This document shows, in pieces, positions 1 through 10,281 of a stretch of 64,000 bases of DNA. The DNA is from Cystobacter ferrugineus. GTDB lineage: Bacteria > Myxococcota > Myxococcia > Myxococcales > Myxococcaceae. The notes below the pieces were generated by a model, which was not told the DNA's origin, ran no database searches, and saw only the letters and a list, made by a program, of their open reading frames with translations. Made by a program: the position numbers and the translations under genes. How positions within the stretch are numbered: position 1 is the stretch's first letter; the number at the start of each line of letters is the position of its first letter. The stretch spans positions 845,733 through 909,732 of the forward strand of contig NZ_MPIN01000004.1 in assembly GCF_001887355.1 (NCBI RefSeq), given 5' to 3'.

Positions 1-939
<939 letters not shown>

Positions 940-1169
940 CCCGCGGCCGGGTGGGAACCATTCTTCCAGGAAGTGGAGTCAAGCCATGAAACCACAACTC
1001 CCGGAAACACGCGACTTGGGAGCGGGTGCTTGCTCGGCTCCCATCCTGGGGGTGCTCGCCGAGGGACCAGGGGACGAGTGGGATGCGCGGCCCGCATTGA
1101 CGGGTTCGGCGTGATCGGACTACCGTTCCATCCCTCCCCCTCCCGCGGACACGTTCAGGCGGGCCCGCC

Positions 1170-1733
1170 ATGGTCGACTTTCCTCCAATGACGGCTGATG
1201 CCCAGGCGAGACGTGCGTCGGTCCAGAAGCGCTTGCTGGTGCTGGAGGAGGAGATCGTCCGGCTGCGGCGGGAGCTGGGCACGCTGGGCGTGGATCAGCG
1301 CCTGCCGGGACTCTACCTCACCGTGGAGGTGGCGGGCTCCACCGCCCTCTTGCCCGTGGAGGCGGTCCTGGAGGTGGTGCGGCTGGTGGCCATCGAGCCC
1401 CTGCCGGCGGCCCTGCCCCATGTGCGCGGCACCATGCTCTACCGGGGGACTCCCGCGGTGGTGGTGGACCTGGCGGCGATGCTGGGCGTGCGGCGGGAGC
1501 CGGAGCTGGACGCGCATCTGGTCATCTGTGGCGGCGCGCGCATGGTGGCCGTGCTGGTGGACCGGGTGCGCGACCTCGTCGAGTCGCCCGTGCTGGTGGA
1601 GGGGTCCCTCGAGGAGGGGGTCCCCACCGCGTGGGACAGGACGGGGCTGATGGCGGGCCTGTGCCGCACGCCCGAGGGCATCCGTCCGCTGCTGCGCGCC
1701 TCGGCCATCCTGAACGTTCCGGAGGGCGCGTGA
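1170..1733 (+). CDS. cheW: CheW-like coupling protein
   Basis: This 187-residue protein has a short N-terminal helix rich in Glu/Arg (about residues 10-40) followed by a CheW domain. Recognisable pieces are the beta-strand LYLTVEVAGSTALLPVEAV, the RGTMLYRGTPAVVVDL segment and a VLVDRVRDLVE strand. CheW adaptors bridge methyl-accepting chemoreceptors to the P5 domain of CheA. It is the first gene of a tightly packed chemosensory operon; its stop codon overlaps the start of cheR (GTGA). It is one of two CheW proteins in the operon and is diverged from the second one at 5169, so the two may load different receptors or occupy different array positions. An ATG start at 1170 is used; a second in-frame ATG is six codons downstream. 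Confidence 0.88.
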   Translation: MVDFPPMTADAQARRASVQKRLLVLEEEIVRLRRELGTLGVDQRLPGLYLTVEVAGSTALLPVEAVLEVVRLVAIEPLPAALPHVRGTMLYRGTPAVVVDLAAMLGVRREPELDAHLVICGGARMVAVLVDRVRDLVESPVLVEGSLEEGVPTAWDRTGLMAGLCRTPEGIRPLLRASAILNVPEGA

Positions 1734-3109
1734 AGGAGCCGGGGAAGGTGGAACGGCTCGATGAAGCGGCGCTCGGAGGTCTGGAGTCCGTCCTGCGCGC
1801 CGAGTGCGGCATGGTGCTGGCCCCCAGCGTGCGCCGCTCCCTGGGCACCGCCCTCACGCGCGCGGCCGAGGCCCATGGCCTGCCTCCGCGCGACTTCCTC
1901 CACCGGCTGCTGGCGCGCGACACCGGGGCGGTGGAGTCCTTCATCGGCTACGCGGTCATCGGCGAGACGTACTTCTTCCGCCACCCCGAGCAGCTCCGTG
2001 AGCTGGCGCGCGTGGCCTCCGTGCATGTCGGGCCCTTCCTCGTCTGGAGCGCCGGGTGCGCGAGCGGCGAGGAGCCCTACAGCATCGCCATGGCCCTGCT
2101 GACCGCGGGCCTCGTGCCCGAGCACATCCGCGTGGTGGGCACGGACGTGTCCGGCCGCGCCCTGGAGCGGGCCCGGCAGGGCATCTACTCGCCCTGGTCC
2201 GTGCGGCGCATGGAGCTGGCGCTGGAGCGGCGCTACCTCTCCCTGCGGCCCGACTCCGTCACCGTGCCGCCCGAGGTGCGTGCCCGGGTGGAGTTCCGGC
2301 GGCACAACCTCGTGACGGATCCTCCGCCCCTGTCCGGGGCCCAGGCCATCTTCTGCCGCAACGTCCTCATCTACTTCCCCCCCGAGACCATCCCCCTCGT
2401 GCTCAAGCGGCTGCTCTCGGCGCTCGCTCCTGGCGGGTGGCTCTTCCTCGCGCCCGCCGAGCTGCCCTTCACCCGGGGGCTGGGGCTGGAGGAGCAGGTG
2501 GTCGAGGGACTGCCCGTGCTGCGCAAGCCCCTGGCGAAGGAGCCCCCCGCGGTGCCCCCCTCCGAGCCCGTCCCCCTCCGGGGTCCGTCCCGGGCGCCAG
2601 GCTCACCGTTGCAGGCGCTCCCGGTGGTTCGCCCTCCGCCCACCGTGACGCCCCTGGCTGCCTCCCTGCCCGAGACGCTCGCCCCCGCGGCCCCCTCGGG
2701 TCCCCTGGTGCGCGACACCCTGGAGCAGGCGCGGGCCGCGGCGCGCGCCGGACACTTCGAGCAGGCCGAGGCCTTCGCCCGTCTGGCGGCGCGCGAGCTG
2801 TCACCCGAGGCCTACCTGCTGCTGGCCATGGTGTCCGAGGAGCGAGGAGACGTGCGCGAGGCCGTGGCCTCCGTGCGCAAGGCGCTCTATCTGGAGCCGC
2901 AACTGGCCATCGGGCATGCCATGCTCGTGGCGTTGTATGGACAGCTCGGTCAGGCCGATGAGGCGGAGCGGGCGCGGCGCAACGCGCTCCGGGCGCTGGA
3001 AGGTCTGGATGACGAACTCGTGCTGCGCGGGGTGGAGGAGATGACGGTGGGTGGGTTGCGGCGCGCGCTCGTGCCGGGAGTGAAGATGGGAAAGTCGGGT
3101 GCGCGATGA
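1730..3109 (+). CDS. cheR: CheR-type chemoreceptor methyltransferase with C-terminal TPR repeats
   Basis: The product (459 aa from GTG 1730, overlapping the cheW stop by four bases) methylates receptor glutamates using S-adenosylmethionine. The N-terminal helical CheR domain precedes a SAM-binding fold with [16 protein letters not shown], an acidic GTDVSG motif and the FCRNVLIYF motif. A proline-rich linker (about residues 270-330) leads to a C-terminal region of TPR-like helices (for example [16 protein letters not shown] and [18 protein letters not shown]). CheR-TPR fusions are known, as in FrzF of Myxococcus xanthus, where the TPR part affects receptor-site specificity. A longer open frame begins at ATG 1631 inside cheW, but its first 33 residues do not resemble CheR and the GTGA coupling fits better. 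No cheB methylesterase is encoded nearby. Confidence 0.9.
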   Translation: MKEPGKVERLDEAALGGLESVLRAECGMVLAPSVRRSLGTALTRAAEAHGLPPRDFLHRLLARDTGAVESFIGYAVIGETYFFRHPEQLRELARVASVHVGPFLVWSAGCASGEEPYSIAMALLTAGLVPEHIRVVGTDVSGRALERARQGIYSPWSVRRMELALERRYLSLRPDSVTVPPEVRARVEFRRHNLVTDPPPLSGAQAIFCRNVLIYFPPETIPLVLKRLLSALAPGGWLFLAPAELPFTRGLGLEEQVVEGLPVLRKPLAKEPPAVPPSEPVPLRGPSRAPGSPLQALPVVRPPPTVTPLAASLPETLAPAAPSGPLVRDTLEQARAAARAGHFEQAEAFARLAARELSPEAYLLLAMVSEERGDVREAVASVRKALYLEPQLAIGHAMLVALYGQLGQADEAERARRNALRALEGLDDELVLRGVEEMTVGGLRRALVPGVKMGKSGAR

Positions 3110-3137
3110 GCGCCGCTCGTTGTTCTGGGGAGGTCCC

Positions 3138-4751
3138 ATGGACGGCAATGGCATGAGACCACTGACGATCCAGCGGCTGGACATGCGGCGGCTCAGTCTG
3201 CGCACGCGGATCGTGGCCATCACCGCGGTGTCGGGCGCGCTGGTCATCGCCCTGCTCGTGGCCGCCTTCTCGCTGCAGATGCGCGAGGCGCTCAAGGCGG
3301 AGTTCGCCAAGCGCGCCGCGGCGGCGAGTCTGGCGTTGGCCAATCACCTGTCGACCGCGGCCGGCGCACAGGACGCGCAGTCGCTGCAGCGCGCCGCGAC
3401 CGCCACGCTGCACGACCATCCCGACATGGCCTATGTGGTGGTGCGTGGCCCCGGGGGCGACATGCTCGCCCACGACAAGGTGGAGCGCCTGGTGAGCCCG
3501 GCCCTGCTCCCGCCGGTGTCCCCGAGCACGGCGCCTCGTGAGCTGTACGTGGGCGGCCGGCCGGTGTTGGAGACCTCCGCGCCCATCGTCGCCTCGCGGC
3601 CCGGTGCCTCGCCGGACTCCACCGAGCGGGTGGGCTCGGTGCAGGTGGGTCTGGAGCTGAGCGTGCTGGAGGGGGCCGTGTCGCGCATGGTCGTGCACGT
3701 GCTCGGACTGGGCGTGCTGACGCTCGCCGGCTGCCTGGTGGTGGTGTCCGTGCTCTGCCGCATGCTCATCATCCCGCTGGAGCGCCTGGCGCGCGCGGCG
3801 GCCGGACTCGCCGCGGGGGACCTGCGCCAGCAGATCGAATCGAGCGGCATCGACGAGGTGGGCGACCTGGCGCGCAGCTTCGCCACCATGGCGGAGATGC
3901 TCACCAACCTGCTCAAGGACCTGCGCAGCGCCGCGGCGGACATGGAGCGCGAGGCCACCAACGTGCTGGCCACCTCCTCGCAGCAGTCCGCCATGGCCAA
4001 CGAGCAGGCGTCCGCCATCCACGAGACGGGCGCCACCGTGGCGGAGATCGCCCAGACGTCCCGGCAGGCCACGTCCTTCGCGGACACCGTCATCTCGGGC
4101 GCCAGCCGCTCGGACTCGCTGAGCGCCGAGGGCCAGAAGGTCGTCGACGAGAGCGTGGCCGCCATGGAGAAGCTCAGCGAGCAGGTCAAGGCCATTGCCC
4201 TGGCCATCACCGACCTCAACGAGCAGACGCTGCAGATCGGCGACATCATCACCACGGTGAAGGACGTGGCCGAGCAGTCCAACCTGCTCGCGCTCAACGC
4301 CTCCATCGAGGCGGCCAAGGCGGGCGACCAGGGCCGCGGCTTCGCGGTGGTCGCCATGGAGATGCGCACGCTGGCCGAGCAGTCGAAGATGGCCGCCAAC
4401 CAGGTGCGCGCCCTGCTCGGCGAGGTGCAGAAGGGCACCCGCGCCGCGGTGATGGCCACCGAGGAGGGCAGCCGCCGCGCCCTGGCCGCCATGGAGCTCG
4501 CCCAGAGCGCCGGCGCCGCCATCAAGGGCCTGTCCGACCTCATCCGCGACTCGTCGTCGGCCGCCCGGCAGATCGCCGGCAATACGCGCCAGCAGACCAT
4601 CGGCGTCGAGCAGATCGCCGTCGCCATGAACGAATTGACCATTGCCATGCAGGACAACGTGGAGGGGACCAAACGCATCGAACAGGTGGCGGGCAATCTC
4701 TCCAACCTGTCCAGACGCTTCTCCGACCTCGTCGGGAAGTACCAACTATGA
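3138..4751 (+). CDS. Methyl-accepting chemotaxis protein (transmembrane)
   Basis: The receptor of this Che operon is 537 aa from ATG 3138, which has a strong GGGGAGG four bases upstream; a GTG at 3099 would add 13 residues of non-homologous sequence. It has transmembrane helix 1 at about residues 25-47, a periplasmic sensor region of about 130 residues with a short PAS/Cache-like strand ([13 protein letters not shown]), TM2 at about 188-210, a HAMP linker ([17 protein letters not shown]), and a long helical signalling domain. The conserved hairpin tip ([20 protein letters not shown]) lies near residue 380. The C-terminus ends DLVGKYQL, with no NWETF-type tether for CheR. The ligand cannot be deduced. 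It sits between cheR and cheY, consistent with a dedicated receptor for this pathway. Confidence 0.93.
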   Translation: MDGNGMRPLTIQRLDMRRLSLRTRIVAITAVSGALVIALLVAAFSLQMREALKAEFAKRAAAASLALANHLSTAAGAQDAQSLQRAATATLHDHPDMAYVVVRGPGGDMLAHDKVERLVSPALLPPVSPSTAPRELYVGGRPVLETSAPIVASRPGASPDSTERVGSVQVGLELSVLEGAVSRMVVHVLGLGVLTLAGCLVVVSVLCRMLIIPLERLARAAAGLAAGDLRQQIESSGIDEVGDLARSFATMAEMLTNLLKDLRSAAADMEREATNVLATSSQQSAMANEQASAIHETGATVAEIAQTSRQATSFADTVISGASRSDSLSAEGQKVVDESVAAMEKLSEQVKAIALAITDLNEQTLQIGDIITTVKDVAEQSNLLALNASIEAAKAGDQGRGFAVVAMEMRTLAEQSKMAANQVRALLGEVQKGTRAAVMATEEGSRRALAAMELAQSAGAAIKGLSDLIRDSSSAARQIAGNTRQQTIGVEQIAVAMNELTIAMQDNVEGTKRIEQVAGNLSNLSRRFSDLVGKYQL

Positions 4752-4782
4752 CCGGGGGGCTGCTCGTGGAGGACGTGGAAGA

Positions 4783-5160
4783 ATGAAGGTGCTTATCGTC
4801 GAGGACACGAAGACCATCACCAACCTCATCCAGGTCTACCTGATGGGGTGGGGGCTGGAGTTCTTCGAAGCGGGTAATGGCGTCCAGGGGCTGGCCCGCG
4901 CCCGGGAGGTGAAGCCGGATCTGATCATCTCCGATGTGCAGATGCCGGAGATGGATGGTTTCGCGCTGTGCGCGGCGGTGAGGGCGGATCCCATCCTCTT
5001 CTCCACGCCCTTCGTGATGCTCACGTCGCTCAAGGACGACGCGAGCCGGCAGCGGGGCCGGCTCGTGGGCGCGAGCGCCTTTCTCAACAAGCCCGTGGCG
5101 GTGGATGACCTGCGCGAGAAGGTGCGCAGCATCCTGAAGTTGCCCGCCAGCAAGTACTGA
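4783..5160 (+). CDS. cheY: CheY-like single-domain response regulator
   Basis: A 125-residue stand-alone receiver domain. The acidic pocket is VEDTK near residue 7, the phosphoacceptor is D51 in IISDVQMPEMDG, the switch Thr is in VMLTS and the conserved Lys is in LNKPV. It has no output domain, so it should act through protein partners after phosphorylation by the operon's CheA hybrid. The start at ATG 4783 follows a GGAGGACGTGGAAG stretch and is 31 bases after the mcp stop. Upstream in-frame sequence is out-of-frame receptor sequence and not part of the protein. Because the CheA carries its own receiver, this CheY may be the diffusible output while the fused one acts as a phosphate sink or modulator; that division of labour is inference. 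Confidence 0.9.
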   Translation: MKVLIVEDTKTITNLIQVYLMGWGLEFFEAGNGVQGLARAREVKPDLIISDVQMPEMDGFALCAAVRADPILFSTPFVMLTSLKDDASRQRGRLVGASAFLNKPVAVDDLREKVRSILKLPASKY

Positions 5161-5168
5161 GAGGCGTC

Positions 5169-5747
5169 ATGGTCGGCGACGAGTCACGCGGGAAGATCGA
5201 CTACACGGCGCTGCGCCGCAAGCTGGACGAGGCGCAGGCGGTGCTCGAGGGCGCCCAGGTGCTCAGTCCGGAGCGCCGCCGTGAGGTGCTCGCCGAGCGC
5301 GCGCGCATCCTGGCCGAGTCACGCCAGGAGGAGCGCCGCGAGACGTTATCGGTGCTCGCCTTCCGCGTGGGCGGCGAGCGCTATGCCGTACCCATCGAAG
5401 CGGTGGATCACGTGCTGGAGGCCCGGGGCCTGTGTCCCTTGCCAGGGGCTCCGCGCCACGTGCTCGGAGCGCTGGTGTCTCGCTCGCGCGTGGTGCCGGT
5501 GCTGGACTTGCGGCAGGTGCTGGGTCTGGAAGGGGGCGGCATGTCGGACCTGGCGCGCGTGGTGGTGGTGGAAGTGGCCGAGGAGTTCTTCGGAATGGCG
5601 GTGGAGGAGGTGGATGGACGGCAGGAACTGCCCCGCGTGGACCTGTCCCAGCCGCCGCCGGGTCCCTTCACCTGGCTCACGCGCAACCGGTTGATGGTGC
5701 TCGATCTCGTGCAACTGAGCGATCCGTCCGTGGCGGGCCGGGGATAG
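5169..5747 (+). CDS. cheW: CheW-like coupling protein with N-terminal helical extension
   Basis: This 192-residue protein begins with about 55 residues of charged, probably helical sequence (LRRKLDEAQAVLEGAQ and RARILAESRQEERRE). A CheW domain follows from about residue 58, with LAFRVGGERYAVPIEAVDHV, a GALVSRSRVVPVLDLRQVLG segment and FFGMAVEEVDG. It should link the receptor to CheA, alongside the first CheW at 1170. It lies 8 bases after cheY and 12 bases before cheA, so all are co-transcribed. The N-terminal extension resembles that of adaptors with an added dimerising or receptor-binding helix; no catalytic motif is present. Confidence 0.88.
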   Translation: MVGDESRGKIDYTALRRKLDEAQAVLEGAQVLSPERRREVLAERARILAESRQEERRETLSVLAFRVGGERYAVPIEAVDHVLEARGLCPLPGAPRHVLGALVSRSRVVPVLDLRQVLGLEGGGMSDLARVVVVEVAEEFFGMAVEEVDGRQELPRVDLSQPPPGPFTWLTRNRLMVLDLVQLSDPSVAGRG

Positions 5748-5759
5748 GACGAAGGACGC

Positions 5760-8285
5760 ATGGACCCCCGGGTACTGCGCAGTCTCTGGCCCATCTTCGC
5801 CGCGGAAACGCGCGAACAGCTCCAGACCATCGGCACGGCGGTGCTCGGGCTGGAGCAGGGCACGGCCGAACAGGCCGCCGAGCAGCTCACCGCCCTCAAG
5901 CGGGAGGTGCACAGCCTGAAGGGGTCCGCGGCCAGCCTGGGCCTGTCGGACATCGAGCAGTTGGTGCACGCCATCGAGGACGGGCTGGCGCGCTGCTCTC
6001 CGGGCCACGTGCCGCCGCCGGGCCTAGTGGACTCCACCCTGCGCAGCCTGTCGGCCATCGAGGCCGCGCTCAACCGGGGCGACGCGGGCGAGCCGCCCAC
6101 CATCGAGGGGCTCGCCGGGCTCCTGGCGGGGCTCGGCCGGGGTGGCTTCGTGCCGCCCACGGAGACGAAGACGCGGGTGTCGGCGCACTTCCGGCGTGAC
6201 GGGCTGCAGACGCTCGAGAAGCTGGAGTCGGCGCTGGGCCGGCTGTGCTCGCCCGGGCTGGAGGATCGTCCCGGCGCCGTCTGGGAGGCGGTGGGGCTCG
6301 CCGAGCTGCTCAAGGCCGCGGCCAACACCGCCGGCATCACCGCCGTGGAGTCCCTGGCGAGCTCCATCCGCGCCGGCTTCGCGCGCATGGAGGAGGCGGG
6401 AGTCGGCGCCAGCGTGGCGGCCTCGGACATCGCCGGGGCGCTGGTGCAGTTGCGCGGCTCGCTGGAGGCGCTCGCGGAGGAGGCGGCCCCCGAGCCCGCC
6501 TCGGTCCCGGTGGAGCCCGAGGTGACGGCGCGCTCGGCGGCCGGCCGGCGCCAGCCGGACATGGACCGGGCGGTGCGCGTGTCGGTGCGCACGCTCGACT
6601 CGCTGGCCCTACAGGTGGAGCAGCTCGCGGCGGGCCGCGCCCAGCAGTTGCGCCGCGCGGAGGCCCACCGCGAGCTGATGGAACAGACCAACCACGCCCT
6701 GCTGCAACTGGAGCGCGCGGCTCAGCAGCTCGCGCTGTCCGGCAACGGGGGTGGGGCGCTGGAGTCGCTGCGCGCCGGCGTGGGCCAGGTGCGTGGGGTG
6801 CAGAAGCGCCTGTTGCAGCTCTCCAAGGACACGCACCGCGAGGGCGAGCAGCTCGCGCTGGTGGCCCAGGTGGTGCGTGATGACCTGAGGGATCTGCGCA
6901 TGGTGCCCGCGTCGCAGATGATCGAGCCGCTCAAGCGCACGGTGCGCGAGCTGGCCACGCGGCTGGGCAAGGACGTGGAGCTGGTGCTCGCCGGAGGGGA
7001 CGTGCGCATCGACCGGCGCATCGTGGACGTGCTGAAGGATCCCCTCCAGCACCTGGTGCGCAACGCCCTGGACCACGGCCTGGAGTCCACCTCCGAGCGC
7101 GTGGCCGCGGGCAAGTCTCCCCGCGGCATGCTGTCCGTCCGGGTGGAGCCGCGGGGCACGCGCCTGGCGGTGGTGGTGGAGGATGACGGCGCGGGCCTGT
7201 CCCCGGAGAACGTGCGTGCCACGGCGGTGCGGCGCGGGCTGCTCAGCGAGGCCGAGGCCGCCAAGCTCACCGACATGCAGGCCGCGCGGCTCATCTTCGA
7301 GCCGGGTTTCTCCACCCGAGAGCAGGTGACGGAGACGTCGGGCCGGGGCGTGGGCCTGGACGTGGTGCAGAGCACGGCCACGCGGCTGCAGGGCGCGGTG
7401 GACGTCTCCTTTGCCCCGGGAGAGGGCACGCGCTTCACCATCGATCTGCCCCTCATCCTCGCGGGCGCGCTGGGGCTGCTGGTGCGTGCCGGCACGTCGG
7501 TGGTGGCCATTCCCTCGGATGCGGTGGAGCGCGTCCTGCGGTTGATGCCCGCGGACGTGGGCACGGTGGCCGGACACGTGGTGGCGCGAGTGGAGGACGA
7601 GCAGTTGCCCTTCCACGCGCTCTCCACGTCCATCCACATGCCGCGGCTGCCCCTGGCCATCGAGTCCGGCAAGCCGCAGACGGCGATGGTGCTGGCGCTC
7701 GGCGGGGTGCGCGCGGTGTTCGCCATCGACGCGGTGGTGGGCCAACAGGAGATCGTGGTGCGCTCGCTGGGTCCGCACCTGCGCGGCGTGGCGCACCTGG
7801 CCGGAGCGGCCGTGCTGGACGACGGCAGCGTGGTGCCCGTGCTCAACGCGCCCGAGTTGTTGCGCGTCGCCGCCGCGCCCGTGGTGCTGCGCGCCGCCAC
7901 CGAGACGCGCCGCCCGCACATCCTCGTGTGCGACGACGCGCTCACCACGCGCTTCGCCATCAAGTCGCTCCTGGAGATCGCCGGCTACTCGGTGGTGACG
8001 GCTGGCGACGGACAGGAGGCGCTGGGCATTCTCGAGCGCACGCCCTGCCAGCTCGTGGTGAGTGACTGGCAGATGCCCCGGTTGGACGGCATCGGCCTCA
8101 CCCGGCGCATCCGCGCCCATCCCAAGCTGTCCAACATCCCCGTCATCCTGTGCACCTCCCTGGACAGTCCCCAGGAGCGTGCCGCCGGCCTGGAGGCGGG
8201 CGCGGACGGCTACCTCGTCAAGCGCGAGGTGGAACGTGGCAAGCTGTTGGACCTGGTGCGCCAGCTCCTGCCTACGAGCGTGTAG
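5760..8285 (+). CDS. cheA: Hybrid chemotaxis histidine kinase CheA-CheY
   Basis: This 841-residue cytoplasmic kinase is the centre of the operon. An N-terminal Hpt (P1) domain carries the phosphorylatable H51 in EVHSLKGSAASLG. A second four-helix region at about residues 140-245 has an Hpt-like LLKAAANTAG but has E182 where the His should be. Dimerisation helices are at about 260-390. The catalytic ATPase has an N box (HLVRNALDHGLE), G1 (DDGAGL) and G2 (GRGVGLDVV). A CheW-like P5 domain spans about 560-705, and a C-terminal receiver (about 720-835) has phosphoacceptor D769 in VVSDWQMPRLDG and a Lys in YLVKRE. The architecture matches FrzE-type CheA-CheY hybrids of myxobacteria. A GAAGG lies five bases before the ATG. 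No CheB or CheZ is adjacent. Confidence 0.94.
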   Translation: MDPRVLRSLWPIFAAETREQLQTIGTAVLGLEQGTAEQAAEQLTALKREVHSLKGSAASLGLSDIEQLVHAIEDGLARCSPGHVPPPGLVDSTLRSLSAIEAALNRGDAGEPPTIEGLAGLLAGLGRGGFVPPTETKTRVSAHFRRDGLQTLEKLESALGRLCSPGLEDRPGAVWEAVGLAELLKAAANTAGITAVESLASSIRAGFARMEEAGVGASVAASDIAGALVQLRGSLEALAEEAAPEPASVPVEPEVTARSAAGRRQPDMDRAVRVSVRTLDSLALQVEQLAAGRAQQLRRAEAHRELMEQTNHALLQLERAAQQLALSGNGGGALESLRAGVGQVRGVQKRLLQLSKDTHREGEQLALVAQVVRDDLRDLRMVPASQMIEPLKRTVRELATRLGKDVELVLAGGDVRIDRRIVDVLKDPLQHLVRNALDHGLESTSERVAAGKSPRGMLSVRVEPRGTRLAVVVEDDGAGLSPENVRATAVRRGLLSEAEAAKLTDMQAARLIFEPGFSTREQVTETSGRGVGLDVVQSTATRLQGAVDVSFAPGEGTRFTIDLPLILAGALGLLVRAGTSVVAIPSDAVERVLRLMPADVGTVAGHVVARVEDEQLPFHALSTSIHMPRLPLAIESGKPQTAMVLALGGVRAVFAIDAVVGQQEIVVRSLGPHLRGVAHLAGAAVLDDGSVVPVLNAPELLRVAAAPVVLRAATETRRPHILVCDDALTTRFAIKSLLEIAGYSVVTAGDGQEALGILERTPCQLVVSDWQMPRLDGIGLTRRIRAHPKLSNIPVILCTSLDSPQERAAGLEAGADGYLVKREVERGKLLDLVRQLLPTSV

Positions 8286-8343
8286 GCGGGCAAGTCGACG
8301 TTCTCCTCGGTGGGGGGTGGCCGCGCGCGGCTACCGGATCGAA

Positions 8344-8859
8344 ATGAAAAAACACAACCCGCGGCACGGGCACCTGGCCGAGGTCTGGGGCGATACGGTC
8401 GATCTGCGGCACCTGGCGTGGTCCATCGGGATTGGACTCGGGGTCAGCCTGAGCTGCTTCCTTCTGGCCAGCCATCTCCTGGCGGACCGGGTCGGCAGTG
8501 CCGCGCTCGCGCGTGCCTACGCGATGCTGGCGGGTCTGGTCGGCTGCGTCCTGTCCGGCGTCATCTGCGGGGCACTGTTTCCTCCCAAGCGCGAGGTGGT
8601 GGAGGACGGGGGGGCCGATCCGTCGTGGCGTCAGGAGGTGCTCAACGAGCTTGCCTCGCAGTCCGGCGGACTCGGAGCCGTTTCCGAGCTGCCGCCTCCG
8701 GTGGTGAGCGAGATGAAGGCGCTGCACCTCTACGAGTTGTTCGCGAACGTCCAGCCGGTCGTGCCCGGCGCCGCCGAGGCCTCTTCCGGGACCGCCCCCT
8801 CGGCGCAATCCGAGGAGCCGATGCCCCGGGTGCTCCCCTCGGCGACGGAGGAGCGCTAG
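8344..8859 (+). CDS. Small membrane protein coupled to TctA-like permease
   Basis: The gene encodes 171 residues. Two hydrophobic segments (about residues 25-45 and 55-78, the second near LAGLVGCVLSGVICGALF) are followed by a hydrophilic tail of about 90 residues that is Pro/Glu/Ser-rich towards its C-terminus. It has no signal peptide and no recognisable catalytic motif. Its TAG stop overlaps the GTG of the next gene (TAGTG), so the two are translationally coupled and probably form one transporter or complex. By position it could replace the small TctB subunit of a tripartite tricarboxylate transporter, but TctB normally has four helices and I see no sequence match. It begins 58 bases after cheA and could still be read from the Che operon promoter. 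Confidence 0.72.
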   Translation: MKKHNPRHGHLAEVWGDTVDLRHLAWSIGIGLGVSLSCFLLASHLLADRVGSAALARAYAMLAGLVGCVLSGVICGALFPPKREVVEDGGADPSWRQEVLNELASQSGGLGAVSELPPPVVSEMKALHLYELFANVQPVVPGAAEASSGTAPSAQSEEPMPRVLPSATEER

Positions 8860-10244
8860 TGCAAGCAGACCTCCTGAATCAGCTCCTGGTCGCCGCGGGC
8901 ATGGGGCTGCTCGGTGCGGTGGTGTTCGCCGCCATCGGATTGATCTCCGGTACCGACGAGACGACGACGCTCGCGCCGCCGACCCTGCTGGTCGCGCTGC
9001 TGGGCGTGCCGCCCGTGGGCGTCTTCACCTTCTTCCTCGCCGGAGCGGTCGCCAAGCACATGACGCATGCGGTCCCCACCGCACTGCTCGGCATTCCCGG
9101 CGACACCACCGCCATTCCCCTGCTGCAGGACGCCAACACCCTGCGCAACCTCGGCGTGCCGCACATCGCGCTGCGCAAGATGGTGTCTGGCGGCATCCTC
9201 GCCGCGTTCCTGGCGGTGCCGCTGGCGGTGTCGTTCGCCGTTCTGCTCGCGCCCTTCAGCGACATCATCTCGAAGTCGGCGCCGTGGATCTTCGTGACGG
9301 CCGCGGTGCTGATCGCCTACCTGTCTGGTGGCCGTTGGGCCTCCGTGGTCACGCTGGTGCCCTTCGTGCTCGTCATCGTGGCACTGCAAGCCTTCACGGC
9401 CAGCCGCGGCGTCAAGCTCAGCGTGAGCTACTTCCTCGGAATCGCCATCGGCCCGCTGGTGGCCGATCTGTTCTCGGTGCTCTCTCCGCTCGAGGGGCCG
9501 CGCATGCGGCGCGACCGCGTCCGGACGTTCTCGCTGGCGCCGGACGTGAAGAGCTGGTCGGGTTATTTCCCCAACCCGTTCAAGGTGCTCGATGCCACCC
9601 AGGTCCGCTGGACGCTCGCCGCCGCGGCGGTGTCGAGCGCCACGTTCGTGTTCAGCCCGGTGGCCATGACGGTGGTGATGGGCGAGGCCGTGGGCTCGCG
9701 CATCAAGCATGCGTATCACCGGCTGACCACCGTGCTGGCCGCGCGCAATGGGGTGACCGAGGCGACCTACATCGCCGAAGTGCTGATTCCGCTGATCGCT
9801 TTTGGTCTGCCCTTGAGTCCGGTGGCCGCCGGCCCGGCGGCGCCGCTGTTCAACGCGCCTCCGCGTTTCACGGTGGATACCGCCACCGGGCAGACACACA
9901 ACCTGCACGACCTGCTCAGTCACTGGGAGTTTCTTGGCTACGGCATGCTGTCCGTGGTGCTGGCGGCGCTGGTGTCGTACCCGTTCGCCATGAACCATGC
10001 GCGGCGGGCGGCGCTGTTCGTCTCGCGCAAGGTGAGCCACGAGGCCATCATCGCCACCTTCGTCGGTCTGATCATCGTCATCAGCGTCTGGGAAGGTCAG
10101 TTCCTGGGGCTTCTGGTGATCCTGACGATGGGACTGCTCGGCGGGTTGTTGTCGCGCACCCTCGGGTTCAACACGGGCGTGCAGTTCATGGGCTACTACA
10201 CCGCGGTGCTCACCGTGCCCGCGCTGCTCAAGCTGTTCACGTGA
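8859..10244 (+). CDS. TctA-family (tripartite tricarboxylate transporter-like) permease
   Basis: This 461-residue polytopic inner-membrane protein starts at GTG 8859, five bases after a GGAGGAG and overlapping the previous stop. Ten or more hydrophobic segments are visible. The region near residues 65-85 (VPTALLGIPGDTTAIP) resembles the conserved TctA signature in which a Pro-rich loop (IPGTP-like) contacts substrate, and a second internal copy (SPVAAGPAAPLFNAP) lies in the C-terminal half, as expected for the duplicated TctA fold. Classical systems pair TctA with TctB and a periplasmic TctC binding protein that imports citrate or other carboxylates. Here no TctC gene is adjacent, only the small two-helix protein upstream. 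The substrate is therefore unknown. The gene converges with the WD40 gene, 37 bases away. Confidence 0.75.
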   Translation: MQADLLNQLLVAAGMGLLGAVVFAAIGLISGTDETTTLAPPTLLVALLGVPPVGVFTFFLAGAVAKHMTHAVPTALLGIPGDTTAIPLLQDANTLRNLGVPHIALRKMVSGGILAAFLAVPLAVSFAVLLAPFSDIISKSAPWIFVTAAVLIAYLSGGRWASVVTLVPFVLVIVALQAFTASRGVKLSVSYFLGIAIGPLVADLFSVLSPLEGPRMRRDRVRTFSLAPDVKSWSGYFPNPFKVLDATQVRWTLAAAAVSSATFVFSPVAMTVVMGEAVGSRIKHAYHRLTTVLAARNGVTEATYIAEVLIPLIAFGLPLSPVAAGPAAPLFNAPPRFTVDTATGQTHNLHDLLSHWEFLGYGMLSVVLAALVSYPFAMNHARRAALFVSRKVSHEAIIATFVGLIIVISVWEGQFLGLLVILTMGLLGGLLSRTLGFNTGVQFMGYYTAVLTVPALLKLFT

Positions 10245-10281
10245 GGCCCGTAAAGAAACCCCGTCCGCTCAGGTTCCTGAC

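Noticed and set aside
1631-1729. Longer N-terminus for CheR from ATG 1631
   Set aside because: Those 33 codons overlap CheW in another frame and are not CheR-like; GTG 1730 gives the usual coupled start.
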